From Bdellovibrionota bacterium (GTDB lineage Bacteria; Bdellovibrionota; Bdellovibrionia; Bdellovibrionales; JAEYZS01), in NCBI GenBank assembly GCA_040386775.1, contig JAZKEU010000001.1, positions 62,001-126,000 on the forward strand: 64,000 nt of DNA, in the 5' to 3' direction. The notes beneath the pieces were generated by a model. The model was not told the DNA's origin. It was given only the letters and a program-made list of their open reading frames with translations, and did no database searches. Made by a program: the position numbers and the translations under genes. How positions within the stretch are numbered: position 1 is the first letter of the stretch; the number at the start of each line of letters is the position of its first letter. This document shows, in pieces, positions 8,339 through 17,542 of the stretch.

Positions 8339-8797
8339 ATGAGAAACAACAATTCATTAATATCCAGAAATTACTATGGGTCTGGGATTCCAAGCTTATT
8401 CCAGGACTTCTTTAGAGACCTTGGTGATGGTTGGGATAAATCTTTAACACCGTCTTTAACTACGGACTTTGTTCCAAGTTTAAACATTAGCGAAACGGAA
8501 ACCGCGTACAAAGTTGTTGCGGAACTTCCGGGCATGGAAGAAAAAGATTTTGATGTAACGATTGAAGATAATATTTTAAGAATAAAAGGTGAGAAAAAAG
8601 CAGAGTCAGAAAATAAAGATGAGCATTACCATCGTTATGAGGCGAGTTATGGAAGCTTTGAAAGAGTATTGAGACTTCCAGAAGCGATAGATTCTGATGC
8701 CTCAAAAGCAAGCTTTAAAAATGGCGTTTTAACTCTGGAGATTCCGAAAAATAAGGAAGTCTCTAAAGTTAAAAAACTAAAAATCGCCTCATCTTAA
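8339..8797 (+). CDS. Hsp20 small heat-shock protein
   Basis: A 152-residue alpha-crystallin-domain holdase chaperone that binds unfolding proteins and passes them to ClpB/DnaK. A short N-terminal arm (1-45) with Phe-rich LFQDFFRDL is followed by the beta-sandwich domain (~48-140). The conserved GVLTLEIPK segment near the end and a short Lys-rich tail complete it; no C-terminal I-x-I is obvious. A strong AGGAGG precedes the ATG. It is divergent from clpB, and both carry the same promoter motif, so coordinated heat induction is likely. Confidence 0.95.
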   Translation: MRNNNSLISRNYYGSGIPSLFQDFFRDLGDGWDKSLTPSLTTDFVPSLNISETETAYKVVAELPGMEEKDFDVTIEDNILRIKGEKKAESENKDEHYHRYEASYGSFERVLRLPEAIDSDASKASFKNGVLTLEIPKNKEVSKVKKLKIASS

Positions 8798-8820
8798 TCT
8801 TATAGTATCTTATAGTCGGT

Positions 8821-8879
8821 GAAGGCGGAAATTTTCTCTTGGTTTCCGCCTTCTGATGCAGTACTTTCTTTAGAAAGTA
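8821..8879 (+). terminator. Two successive hairpins between hsp20 and ridA
   Basis: A perfect 11-bp stem (GAAGGCGGAAA at 8821-8831, complement at 8843-8853) is followed by a second 7-bp stem (TACTTTC at 8862-8868 with GAAAGTA at 8873-8879). A T-rich stretch comes about eight bases after the second. The first stem lacks a T tail. Together they probably end or attenuate the hsp20 transcript, or protect its 3' end. Confidence 0.5.
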
Positions 8880-8914
8880 TTAGCCATTTTTTATTTATTT
8901 CAAGGGAGATTCAT

Positions 8915-9301
8915 ATGTCTAAAAAAGCAGTAAAAACCTTATCCGCTCCAAACCCCGTGGGTCCTTATTCGCAAGCTATAGCCAATGGTCCATTCTTATT
9001 CTGCTCAGGCCAAATTGCAATTGATCCAAAAACGGATGAAGTAAAATCTTTGGCATCTGTTCAAGATCAAACAAAATTAGTCATGGAAAATATCAAAGCT
9101 GTTCTTAGCTCCAACGGAATGAATTTTTCGCACGTGATGAAAACAACGATTTTTATTTTAGACATGGCTGATTTCGGGAACGTTAACGAAGTTTACAGTC
9201 AATATTTTCAAGAACCTTATCCTGCAAGATCAACGGTAGCGGTAGCGGGTCTTCCCAAGGGCGTAAGAGTCGAAATCGAAGTTCTGGCTCATAAAGAGTA
9301 A
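8915..9301 (+). CDS. ridA: RidA-family reactive enamine/imine deaminase
   Basis: A 128-residue YjgF/YER057c/UK114 protein. RidA hydrolyses reactive 2-aminoacrylate-type enamines made by PLP enzymes, releasing 2-keto acids and ammonia. NPVGPYSQAI near the N-terminus, FCSGQIAIDP and the YPARSTVAVAGLP segment, with the conserved Arg that binds the substrate carboxylate, identify the family. The start at 8915 has AGGGAG just upstream and gives the typical family length; a longer frame from 8819 would run through the hsp20 hairpins. One base separates it from the following YdcF-like gene. Confidence 0.95.
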   Translation: MSKKAVKTLSAPNPVGPYSQAIANGPFLFCSGQIAIDPKTDEVKSLASVQDQTKLVMENIKAVLSSNGMNFSHVMKTTIFILDMADFGNVNEVYSQYFQEPYPARSTVAVAGLPKGVRVEIEVLAHKE

Positions 9302-9302
9302 A

Positions 9303-9863
9303 ATGCTTAAAAATCAAACCCCATGGTTTTTTATTATTATCTTTGGAGTGGTGAGTGGAATACTCACCTTGGGGTTTTATTTAAAAGAGCTAAAAAACGT
9401 GAGAACAGAAAAAGTAACGGCATGGACAGAGGATTCTGTGGCTGATTGCGCGGTAGTTTTGACGGGGAGTCGCGGGAGAGTAAAAGATGGTTTGGCACTT
9501 TTATCTCGCGGGTCTATACGGAAACTTGTTATTTCTGGAGTTTATGAAAAGGCTAACCTTCGAGATATTTATCCTGAGTGGCCTTATTACGGAGATCTAA
9601 ATCCCGATGATGTGATCTTAGAAAAATATTCTAAGACCACTTTTGGTAATGCCTTACAAACCTATACACTGGTGGATGCTTTTAAATGCAAAGATATGAT
9701 CCTGATCACTAGCCAAACTCACATGTACCGTGCCTACAAAACCTTTAAAGCAAATTTCCCGAAGGGCTTTAATATCATAAAAAGAAGTGTTCTCGGTGGC
9801 GATACCTCTGAGGAATATGAAGAAGCGATTAAATCTTTGTTCTATTCAGTATGGACTTATTGA
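9303..9863 (+). CDS. YdcF/SanA-like DUF218 membrane protein
   Basis: A 186-residue protein with one N-terminal transmembrane anchor (~8-28) and a DUF218 domain facing the periplasm. Visible are the first strand CAVVLTGSRGR, the KLVISGV strand, the SKTTFGNALQT helix and ILITSQTHMYRA, the conserved blocks of the ElyC/SanA/YdcF group. E. coli relatives act in envelope integrity and lipid-carrier metabolism; a specific reaction is unproven. It begins one base after the ridA stop, so the two are cotranscribed, though a functional link is not evident. Confidence 0.82.
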   Translation: MLKNQTPWFFIIIFGVVSGILTLGFYLKELKNVRTEKVTAWTEDSVADCAVVLTGSRGRVKDGLALLSRGSIRKLVISGVYEKANLRDIYPEWPYYGDLNPDDVILEKYSKTTFGNALQTYTLVDAFKCKDMILITSQTHMYRAYKTFKANFPKGFNIIKRSVLGGDTSEEYEEAIKSLFYSVWTY

Positions 9864-9922
9864 TAGCTAAGCTGCATTCACTTTAAGAGCTACTTTGAAA
9901 AAAGTGTACTTGAGATTATTTT

Positions 9923-11017
9923 TTATTCGCAACTTAAAGAGTACTTATGTTTTTCAAAAGTTAGCGATGACATACTGCCCATATCATCTAAGAAAACTTC
10001 AAGTTCGATGCCTTTTTCTCTATTCATAAATATGTCATAAAATAAAATTTCAGGCTCTTGAATTCTATCGATTGAAAGTGTTTCTTGGATTGAAGGTGGC
10101 ATTTCTAGACTCAGATATAACTTTTTTTCTGATTCAAAAACTTCTGCGTAAATGTCATTTTCGACTAGGTCGTCAGAACTGCCGTAGCATTTATAGATTG
10201 TACGTGGACTTGTTTTTGATTTTTTAGAAAGTGTTGAATACGCCATGCCGTAAGAAATAGGCTCTCCTGCGTTGTGGTCTATAGCTTCTGCATACATGAG
10301 GTTATCCATAAATTGTTGGGCATCTTCAGTGATGATTTTAAAGTCAGAACTACTTTGCGCTTTATCAAAATCTTCTTTTGAAGTCCAGTTCATGTAAGCC
10401 ACTTCGTAGTTCTCATTGGCAAGAACAATGTAGCCCTTGAGGCCTTGAGTGCCCAATTGGTTTTTTACTGACTCGATGTGATTTTTTAGTCTCAATAAAA
10501 AATTTTGTGAATCGAGATGATCTTTTCTCAGGCCAATATAAACTCTATTGTAACCAGAAGACCAATCTATTGGCTCTCCAAGCATATCATAGGCGGCATT
10601 GTGGGTTAGATTTTGAGGCGGCTGTTTTGAGTAATCGATAAAAGTCTTAGCACTGCTTGAAGTTTCTTTATCAAAAATATCCCAGTGCTTTGCTGAATAG
10701 TTCTCTCCTGCTGGCGTTGCACGAATTTCTCGGTAAGTTTGTTCTGAGCTTAACCCCACCAATGCAAACTCATCGGGAACGTAAGACGGTTTTTCTTTAG
10801 GTGGTATAATCACTAAATAATTATTGAGTGCTTTTTTTGTACCATACAAATCTAAAGTGTCTTTCATAAAGATAGCGACTTGTTCGTGAAGGTCATTTTG
10901 AGTAAGTTGGGATCTCTTAAATCCCTGCCACACCCTAAAGTAATTTGCAGTGGGTGAGGCGTGAGAGGATAGAGAAAACGCCATTATTAATAATAAGATT
11001 TTTGTGCAATTAAACAT
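9923..11017 (-). CDS. Secreted protein of unknown function
   Basis: A 364-residue protein with a Sec signal peptide (cut near SHA-SP) and a soluble mature part with no transmembrane segments. It contains two Cys far apart (a CYGSSDD loop and the C-terminal SLSCE), possibly a disulfide. I recognise no family. It is divergent from the LysR gene across 95 bases; LysR regulators often control the divergent neighbour, so it may be the regulator's target (inference). Confidence 0.7.
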   Translation of the reverse strand: MFNCTKILLLIMAFSLSSHASPTANYFRVWQGFKRSQLTQNDLHEQVAIFMKDTLDLYGTKKALNNYLVIIPPKEKPSYVPDEFALVGLSSEQTYREIRATPAGENYSAKHWDIFDKETSSSAKTFIDYSKQPPQNLTHNAAYDMLGEPIDWSSGYNRVYIGLRKDHLDSQNFLLRLKNHIESVKNQLGTQGLKGYIVLANENYEVAYMNWTSKEDFDKAQSSSDFKIITEDAQQFMDNLMYAEAIDHNAGEPISYGMAYSTLSKKSKTSPRTIYKCYGSSDDLVENDIYAEVFESEKKLYLSLEMPPSIQETLSIDRIQEPEILFYDIFMNREKGIELEVFLDDMGSMSSLTFEKHKYSLSCE

Positions 11018-11112
11018 TGAATATCTCCTTGTTTTAAATTCAAAAAGAAATTATGAATGTTTAGTATTAAAGTAAATTCCTATAAATTATATACTCAGCA
11101 TAAGGTTTATCT

Positions 11113-12012
11113 ATGGATATGAATATTAAGACAATTCGGATATTTATCCAGGTTATCAGAGATGGTTCCTTCTCTAAGGCCGCAAGGTCTCTGAAAATGA
11201 CTCAGCCAACTATAAGTCAGCAGATCTCGCGACTTGAGCAGATTCTAGAGGCAAGGCTCTTTGAAAGGGTTGGTCATAATATTGTTCCTACAGATGCAGC
11301 TAGGGAGTTTTATAATTTTGGAAATAAACTTGTCGAGAGTGTCGACGAGTTTCAAGGTGAATTCAAGACAAGCAGATCTCAACCCAAAGGATTGGTTCGA
11401 TATGCCATGCCTGAAAGTTGTCAGTGGACGCCTCATTATAAAAAAATAATGTCACAGCTTACGCAGTATCCAGAAATTGAATTTGAAATTTCAATCCTGC
11501 CTAATGATAAAATTGCAGAAGGAATTATAGATGGAACTTTTGATTTTGGATTTGTAACAGGTGAGAAGCTAACTCCAGAGTTGAGATTTGAGAAATTCTC
11601 AGATGAACAATATTCGTTAGTTGGTAAAAGTACTGATCTCTTTGAGGCTTTTGTTTCGAAGAATGAATCTCTGCGAATCATCAGTTATCCAGGGTGGGAG
11701 TTGTTCTTCACAACCTGGGCAAAGACCAATGGTGTATGGTCTAAATTTAAAAACAATATGAGAAAGCCCACAGTAAAAATAGGAACGTTGGCAGGAGCCA
11801 TATATGCACTCAAAGAAGGAGCTGGAGTTGGGGTGTTTCCAACTCACTGTTTGTTTGAAGAGCTTCGCTCTAAAGAGTTAAAAGAATTCAAGCTCAAGAA
11901 TGAAATTGCGTCTTGCCCGATATTTCTAGCCAAGAAAATTGGTTCTAAACAAACAAAAAGAACAGAGCTAATTGTAGATTTATTAAAAAAAGCCAAATTT
12001 GATTTGGTTTAA
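11113..12012 (+). CDS. LysR-type transcriptional regulator
   Basis: A 299-residue regulator with an N-terminal winged helix-turn-helix (~4-63: GSFSKAARSLKMTQPTISQQISRLE), the linker helix, and a periplasmic-binding-like effector domain (~90-295). The start could be 11113 or the ATG two codons later. Ligand and targets are unknown; the divergent secreted-protein gene is the most likely target by position. Its end overlaps the convergent HD-GYP gene by four bases. Confidence 0.9.
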   Translation: MDMNIKTIRIFIQVIRDGSFSKAARSLKMTQPTISQQISRLEQILEARLFERVGHNIVPTDAAREFYNFGNKLVESVDEFQGEFKTSRSQPKGLVRYAMPESCQWTPHYKKIMSQLTQYPEIEFEISILPNDKIAEGIIDGTFDFGFVTGEKLTPELRFEKFSDEQYSLVGKSTDLFEAFVSKNESLRIISYPGWELFFTTWAKTNGVWSKFKNNMRKPTVKIGTLAGAIYALKEGAGVGVFPTHCLFEELRSKELKEFKLKNEIASCPIFLAKKIGSKQTKRTELIVDLLKKAKFDLV

Positions 12013-12983
12013 CCAGTTTTTTTAACAATGTTGACGTTGAAGAGAGATCTGAAGGCTTTAATCAGTTGGGGATCGTATTTTCTGTGTTCTGTGAGTAGCA
12101 GTGCAAGAGCGTCTTCGGGTTTATAGAGTGATCTCCCACCACGTTTTGTGGTGAGCGCACTAAAGGCATCGGCGATGGCTATAACTCTTGCGGGGTAAAA
12201 GATTTCAGCGCCTCGCAAGTTCCGTGGATAACCCGAGCCATCCCAATTCTCGTGATGTTGTTCGATAACGAACTTCACTTCTTCGGGGAAAGCTTTAATA
12301 TCCTGAATCATTTCTAAGCCAAAATTTGGATGCTTTTTTACTTCAGCCCATTCTTGCGGAGTAAGCTTTCTGTTCACATCATCTATGTCTTCGGGAAGTT
12401 TGCTCATTCCGAGATCATGTAAAAGTCCGCCCAGTCCTACAATCATCAAAGTCTTTTCGTTTTGATTTTCATGAGCTCTGGCGAGGAGTACTGCAAACAC
12501 AGAGGTGGCGATAGCATGACGACAAGGATAAGTTTCGTTTCTTGAAAGGTTAATGAAAGTGGCAAGTCCTTTAGGATCATTTTTCAAAACATCAATATAA
12601 CTTTTTACAATAGCTTGAGCGCGTCTCAATGATTGCTCATCGAAAACTTTATCTTCGTAAATTTCAAACATTGTTTGCTCAGTCAATTCTTCGATGGCTT
12701 TGTGAGCTTCTGTGATTGGAGCTGTCGGATTGGCTTGAAGCTTGTTCATTAAAACTTCGGTTGCTGTGATGTATTCGCGACGTTCGGCCTTATGAATATA
12801 AAGTTCTTGCACGCCCTTAGCAGCGTACTTGTGAAAACGTTCGAGGTCTACGGTGTCACCTTTTCTAAAGATCAATGTGAATTTGTCGTCACTGATTTTG
12901 ACATACACGCCAAAGGGTAACTCTCCCGACATAGACAGGATGTTATCAATACTAATTTGTGAATAGTCTTTAACTAGCGACAA
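12009..12983 (-). CDS. HD-GYP domain protein (probable cyclic-di-GMP phosphodiesterase)
   Basis: A 324-residue cytoplasmic protein. The N-terminal ~110 residues form a small alpha/beta region of unknown role. The C-terminal HD-GYP domain (~145-315) shows the HD pair in LLHDLGMSKLP and the extended signature HHENWDGSGYP followed by IADAFSALT, so the metal ligands and the GYP motif are intact. It is predicted to hydrolyse c-di-GMP to pGpG/GMP. Translation starts at a TTG (12983) with GAGGTAA five bases before it. No REC or membrane sensor is attached, so the input is unclear. Confidence 0.9.
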   Translation of the reverse strand: MSLVKDYSQISIDNILSMSGELPFGVYVKISDDKFTLIFRKGDTVDLERFHKYAAKGVQELYIHKAERREYITATEVLMNKLQANPTAPITEAHKAIEELTEQTMFEIYEDKVFDEQSLRRAQAIVKSYIDVLKNDPKGLATFINLSRNETYPCRHAIATSVFAVLLARAHENQNEKTLMIVGLGGLLHDLGMSKLPEDIDDVNRKLTPQEWAEVKKHPNFGLEMIQDIKAFPEEVKFVIEQHHENWDGSGYPRNLRGAEIFYPARVIAIADAFSALTTKRGGRSLYKPEDALALLLTEHRKYDPQLIKAFRSLFNVNIVKKTG

Positions 12984-13155
12984 AATTTACCTCTAGATTA
13001 ACATTAATTAACATTTCGGTTTTTATACCACTGAATTGAAGTCCAGTTGGTTTGTTGATTGTCTCGAAATGAGAATAACCCATGTCTAGGACTTTATGTT
13101 GTATTGCCCTCAATGAATGTCTCGACTAAGGTTAAAAATATTCCGATAATAGGCT

Positions 13156-13746
13156 ATGCAACAGAGTTCTAAAGCCTCTCAAAAACCCACACCGCTATTT
13201 TTAGATCCAGCCAAGGTGGGAGCTTCTTTAAAGGAAGTGGGTATTGATTATCAGGAGATCGAATCCAAACAAATTGAAACCAGATGGTTTAGGGATCAGA
13301 TTTCTGAGACCGATGTTTTTGTTTGGATGAATAAAGATCGCAGAATGATTAAGCAGCAAGTGTCCGTGATGGGGCTTTTGACAGAGTGGAATATTTTGGA
13401 TGGAGTGAGAACGGGCGTCATCCTTGAGAGTGAAATGAGTTCTAAAGACCTGGCGCAAAACGGACTCACTCCGGATGATACTGCCAGTGAAGCGATTCAT
13501 TTTGACAGAAATCCACAGCAGAGAACTGTGGATATTTCTATTTCAATTTTAAAAAACATGACATGTGTCGAGCCGGAATTAAAAGAATTGATGCTCAGAC
13601 AGTTCAATCAAGGATTGGGATTCTCTGGGTTTCCCATTTTAGGTTCCCAGAGCTTGGGATCTAATAGTTTGCTCGGTGAGTCTTTGTGGAGTGGGTCATT
13701 GTTTTCTAGATTCAAAAACTTCATCTTATCTTGCTTTAAGAAATAA
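13156..13746 (+). CDS. Unknown cytoplasmic protein
   Basis: A 196-residue protein without signal peptide. The first ~140 residues look like a compact alpha/beta domain (a WFRDQ..VFVW segment followed by a predicted MTCVEPELKELM helix). The last ~55 are Gly/Ser/Leu-rich (GSQSLGSNSLLGESLWSGSLFSRF) and may form an amphipathic or membrane-touching tail. The family is not recognised. It sits 22 bases upstream of the LolC/E-like permease and may be cotranscribed with it. There is only a weak ribosome-binding site. Confidence 0.6.
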   Translation: MQQSSKASQKPTPLFLDPAKVGASLKEVGIDYQEIESKQIETRWFRDQISETDVFVWMNKDRRMIKQQVSVMGLLTEWNILDGVRTGVILESEMSSKDLAQNGLTPDDTASEAIHFDRNPQQRTVDISISILKNMTCVEPELKELMLRQFNQGLGFSGFPILGSQSLGSNSLLGESLWSGSLFSRFKNFILSCFKK

Positions 13747-13768
13747 AATCTGAAAAGATGTTTGAGTC

Positions 13769-15034
13769 ATGAAAACATCTTGGTTCTTCTTTAGAAAATT
13801 CCTATTTTCCAAAAATGCAGGCTCTGTGACAAAGGCCATTGCTTGGCTTTCACTATTGGGAATTGGGGTGAGCACGATGGCAATGGTTGTTGTGACGAGC
13901 GTGATGGGTGGATTTGGAAATGCCATCGAAGATCGTTTGATCAATTTCGAACCGCACCTTATCGTCAAAGCCAAAACCGATGACATTCGTTTAGAAAAAA
14001 ACATGCTCACAGATCTAGCAGCGGATCTAAAAAAGAAAACAAAGCTCAATGCATTCTTGTTTGATCAAGAGCAAATTGTTTTAAGAACACCCAGTGGACA
14101 TTACAGTGGAGCGATTGCCAAAGGCTTAGAGGAAAAATCTTTACAGCACTTTATCGAAGCTTCAAGACTATTTGGTCAAAATAAAATCAAAAAATTCTCA
14201 TGGGATCAAACACCGGAATCCCAAATGGTAATTACAAACCAAGACATTATGATTGGTTCGGAGCTTGCGTATCAAACAGGAGTTTTTGTAGGAGATCAAA
14301 TTGTTTTAACTCCACCGGAATCCTTGATCTTGCCACCGGGAGAGCTTCCTCAGTTTGTAAAGATGAGCGTAGCAGATATTATCCGAACCAGTGTTCAAAG
14401 CATTGATTCTCAAGTCGTGATTTATAAAAAAAGAGAAAAGGGAAAACTTTTTAGGGATTCAATCAGCTTAGAATCGCTCTTGGAAGTTTATCTCGATAAT
14501 CACAAAGATCTCGATGCCGTTGTGGCGCAAATTGGTCTGATAAATTCTAAAGGTAAGAAATACCAAGTGGAAACGTGGAGAGAAAGAAACTCTTCGCTCT
14601 TTTATTCTTTAAAAATGGAAAAGCTTTTGATCAGTTTCTTTTTATTTTTATCGGTTTTAATTGGATGTTTTACGATCGTAACAGTTTTGGTTTTATTGGC
14701 GACACAAAAAAGAAAAGACATTGGCGTGCTTTTGACTTTAGGAATGAAGAAAAAAGATCTGGTGCGCGTATTTACACAGATTGGATTTTTGCTTTCCGGG
14801 GCGGGAGTTTTACTTGGGTTCTTGGTGGGCCTTGCGATTTGCATAATTTTGGCGAAATTCCAATTTATCAATCTTCCTGACGTTTATTATGACAGAACAA
14901 TCCCAGTGCAGTTCAACGTGAAGGAATACCTCTGGATTTTGGGCATTACCTTCACCATTAGCTATTTGAGCGCTCGCTATCCTGCGCGCCTGATCACATC
15001 GTTTCAACCTCAGGATATTTTGCGTAAATCTTGA
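13769..15034 (+). CDS. LolC/LolE-type ABC transporter permease
   Basis: A 421-residue inner-membrane permease of the MacB/FtsX superfamily. One transmembrane helix near the N-terminus (~25-50) is followed by a large periplasmic domain (~50-270), then three C-terminal helices (~285-310, ~335-360, ~385-405). The N-terminal GSVTKAIAWLSLLGIGVS and the C-terminal YPARLITSFQPQDIL match LolC/LolE, which extract lipoproteins from the inner membrane for LolA. No lolD ATPase or second permease is adjacent, so a homodimeric LolF-like arrangement or a distant ATPase is needed. The start codon lacks a strong Shine-Dalgarno. Confidence 0.85.
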   Translation: MKTSWFFFRKFLFSKNAGSVTKAIAWLSLLGIGVSTMAMVVVTSVMGGFGNAIEDRLINFEPHLIVKAKTDDIRLEKNMLTDLAADLKKKTKLNAFLFDQEQIVLRTPSGHYSGAIAKGLEEKSLQHFIEASRLFGQNKIKKFSWDQTPESQMVITNQDIMIGSELAYQTGVFVGDQIVLTPPESLILPPGELPQFVKMSVADIIRTSVQSIDSQVVIYKKREKGKLFRDSISLESLLEVYLDNHKDLDAVVAQIGLINSKGKKYQVETWRERNSSLFYSLKMEKLLISFFLFLSVLIGCFTIVTVLVLLATQKRKDIGVLLTLGMKKKDLVRVFTQIGFLLSGAGVLLGFLVGLAICIILAKFQFINLPDVYYDRTIPVQFNVKEYLWILGITFTISYLSARYPARLITSFQPQDILRKS

Positions 15035-15111
15035 AAGACAATTTCAGACTTTAGTCCTGTTGTTCGATTGTCTATAAAACGATACAATTATTGTTAGGGG
15101 AGAACACTTTA

Positions 15112-15810
15112 ATGAAGATCTTTATCTTATCAGTTTTAGTGATATTTTTAAATATATCCGAAGCCAGCGCTCAAAGCATGTTAGATTCAGTTTTGCATCC
15201 AGTATGTTCAAAAAATCCGCTGAGTTATTCGGCAATTACGAATTGTCCCAAGAAGTTTCCCGTGAAGGCCATAGCAAAATTATTTGATGCTGAACTCGAT
15301 AAAGTAATTAAAGTATCTGCAAGTCCAAACTTCAGTGAGTTAGAAGTATTCCGCAAAGATGTTAATGAAGAGTCAGGTGAAGGCTACACTAAGTTTCAAA
15401 CTGTTGATTATGCATTTTATATCAAAACCGATAAAAATAATAAAGTACTTCAATTCCAGCAAGGTGTAGAAGGTTCTGATTGTTTTTATAAGTATAAAAT
15501 TGATTATGTTGGAAAAAAGAGATTTTGTAATGCAGAACCTGTGAAAATTAGCGATCCAGTTACGAAAACACAATTGGCATGTCAGGCTACCCGCGCAAGA
15601 GATCCAATCAAAAATCCTAAAAGAACTGAAAAATCATGTGATGTATTTTTAGAGGCAATATTGAGCTGCTCTAAAGACAAAAAGTCTACGTCCCAATGTT
15701 CTCGCCAATTTATGGCAATGCTAGATAAAAAAGACGGGGCATCAAAACCGAAACGAAATCCTTACAATAAACCAATGCCCGAAATAGACGATACTCAGGG
15801 AACGAACTAA
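15112..15810 (+). CDS. Secreted protein of unknown function
   Basis: A 232-residue protein with a Sec signal peptide (MKIFILSVLVIF..., cut near ASA-QS). It has eight or so Cys in the mature part, which probably form disulfides in the periplasm or outside, and a Lys/Asn/Pro-rich tail. The start at 15112 follows GGGGAG; a TTG seven codons earlier would translate that site. Not recognised as any known family. Confidence 0.72.
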   Translation: MKIFILSVLVIFLNISEASAQSMLDSVLHPVCSKNPLSYSAITNCPKKFPVKAIAKLFDAELDKVIKVSASPNFSELEVFRKDVNEESGEGYTKFQTVDYAFYIKTDKNNKVLQFQQGVEGSDCFYKYKIDYVGKKRFCNAEPVKISDPVTKTQLACQATRARDPIKNPKRTEKSCDVFLEAILSCSKDKKSTSQCSRQFMAMLDKKDGASKPKRNPYNKPMPEIDDTQGTN

Positions 15811-15898
15811 CTGGGTATATACAGTCCGCCTATGATTATAAACTTCAAGTCATTTGTCCGAAAAACAAATTATTGAAAAGAAAAAGTCAGCCTAGAAT

Positions 15899-17008
15899 CT
15901 AAGGCTTAATTTTTACCTTAGCCTTTTCAATCGTCGCGGCTAGATTGAGCTTTACAATCTCTGCTCCAAATGTCGGGTTGATGGAATCCAAAGTATCACA
16001 CGCTTTATGCCAGCAAGGTGTATGCGTATTCCAGTGTTCAATCGTGAGCAGGGTTTCGATTCCCGCTTGAATAAACGGTACATGATCAGAGGCCCAAGCA
16101 TCTAGCATGATGTTGGGAGTGAGCGCAGTGTATTGTGTTGTGAGAGTCGCCATCCATTTTGCGAGGTCTTCGAATTGATCTTCCGTCTCAAGATCTACAA
16201 CACCATTAGAATTGTAAGCGATCATGTCCATGTTCACCACAAAGAGAACGTCTTTTTTAAGACCATTTTTCTCTAAGTATCTAACGTATCTTTCGGCGCC
16301 TACAAGCCCAACCTCTTCGTCTTCAGTGAGCATAAATAGAATTGAGTAATCACTTTCAAAATCCTTTAAGGCATTGGCAATTTCAAGCACACCAGCTGCG
16401 CCACTCGCGTTGTCGTCTGCACCCATTGTTCTAGCTACAGTATCCATATGGCCCATCACGATAACAAATTTTGAAGAATCAACTTTTCCTTTTTTCCAAG
16501 CTTCGATATTAAAATTGTGAGTTGTTTCGTAACCCATTTTTTCGAATTCTTTAACGAAGGATTCAATGGCTTTAGTATTTGTACGCGGTCCAAAATCCGT
16601 GATGCTTTTTACGCGATTATAGAAAGAATCTGGAGTGATACTTTTAAGAACTTCTTTGATTTCGGCTTTAGCCTTCATCCTGCTAAAAAATTGAGAGATA
16701 TGAGAGGAGGTAGAATAATTATTCTCATAGGCAACTAATGAGTCAGGGTTGAAGGGGCGTAAGTATTGCTTTAGATGAGAAGGGATTGTGTCATAGGAGT
16801 AGTTCTCTCTAAACTCAACCACTTGTACACGAGCCTTACTGATGAATGAGTAAGTGTATTTCCCAATTTCACTCACGATATTGTGATCGTGGACTTTTAT
16901 CGCCCAGTATCTTCCGTTGGAAGCGGTAGACTGAACTTCTGATCCTTGAATGAGAATCACCGATAATAAAATAAAACTGATAATGAGTGCTTTGACTTTT
17001 TGTGACAT
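15899..17008 (-). CDS. M28-family zinc aminopeptidase, exported
   Basis: A 369-residue exported peptidase. A signal peptide (MSQKVKALIISFILL...) is followed by an N-terminal region of ~110 residues and an M28 domain (~130-360). The co-catalytic zinc ligands are visible: His in GHMDT, Asp in GADDNASG, catalytic Glu and zinc Glu in TEDEEVG, Asp in NMDMIAY, His in IEHWNTH. It should remove N-terminal amino acids from peptides in the periplasm or outside, which suits a protein-degrading lifestyle. The start at 17008 is supported by GAGGGG upstream. Confidence 0.9.
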   Translation of the reverse strand: MSQKVKALIISFILLSVILIQGSEVQSTASNGRYWAIKVHDHNIVSEIGKYTYSFISKARVQVVEFRENYSYDTIPSHLKQYLRPFNPDSLVAYENNYSTSSHISQFFSRMKAKAEIKEVLKSITPDSFYNRVKSITDFGPRTNTKAIESFVKEFEKMGYETTHNFNIEAWKKGKVDSSKFVIVMGHMDTVARTMGADDNASGAAGVLEIANALKDFESDYSILFMLTEDEEVGLVGAERYVRYLEKNGLKKDVLFVVNMDMIAYNSNGVVDLETEDQFEDLAKWMATLTTQYTALTPNIMLDAWASDHVPFIQAGIETLLTIEHWNTHTPCWHKACDTLDSINPTFGAEIVKLNLAATIEKAKVKIKP

Positions 17009-17083
17009 CCTTGTTCCCCTCGAGAAATAGCGTACCACTAAAATCACCGGTGTATATCAATTTTTTAGTATTTGTGAAGAGTG

Positions 17084-17536
17084 TTAGATATTGAAATACA
17101 TAATGAAAAAGCCGGGCCGCTTTTCCTCATGTTTTTTGGCGCCGAGATTCGTGTAAAAATCTGGATTGTCCGTTCCTAAATAAACTTTTTTGATGTGCAG
17201 ATCTTTTGCCTTATTCAAAAGCGCGTTCACAAGCTGTGAGCCAATTCCTTGCTTTCTAAGATTGGGCTTTACGATAAGGGCTGCGAGCCAGGGAGTGAGT
17301 TCCGGGCGATCGCTGTCGTCATTTACAATAAAATTAATGGTTCCGATGATTTTCTTATCGATCATGGCGACTAATGATAAGGGCAGTTGATCCGGAGTTT
17401 TTGCCGCTCTTAATAATTTCTCTAAGTCTCTTGCCGAAAGTTCATTCTTATCTGCCCAAAATTCTTGATAAATCCACTCCGCAACTTCGGCGGTGTGGTT
17501 TGGAACTTCAAAAAGATGTTTGATTGTGATTTTCAT
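17084..17536 (-). CDS. GNAT-family N-acetyltransferase
   Basis: A 150-residue Gcn5-related acetyltransferase. The acetyl-CoA pyrophosphate loop is RKQGIGS (consensus R/Q-x-x-G-x-G/A) after the strand PWLAALIVKPN, and KVYLGTDNPDFYTNLGAK is the usual C-terminal strand-helix. It is the third gene of the M14 peptidase-dapD operon, six bases after the dapD stop. The substrate is unknown; an amine from the DAP pathway is possible but unproven. Confidence 0.88.
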   Translation of the reverse strand: MKITIKHLFEVPNHTAEVAEWIYQEFWADKNELSARDLEKLLRAAKTPDQLPLSLVAMIDKKIIGTINFIVNDDSDRPELTPWLAALIVKPNLRKQGIGSQLVNALLNKAKDLHIKKVYLGTDNPDFYTNLGAKKHEEKRPGFFIMYFNI

Positions 17537-17542
17537 AAAAAA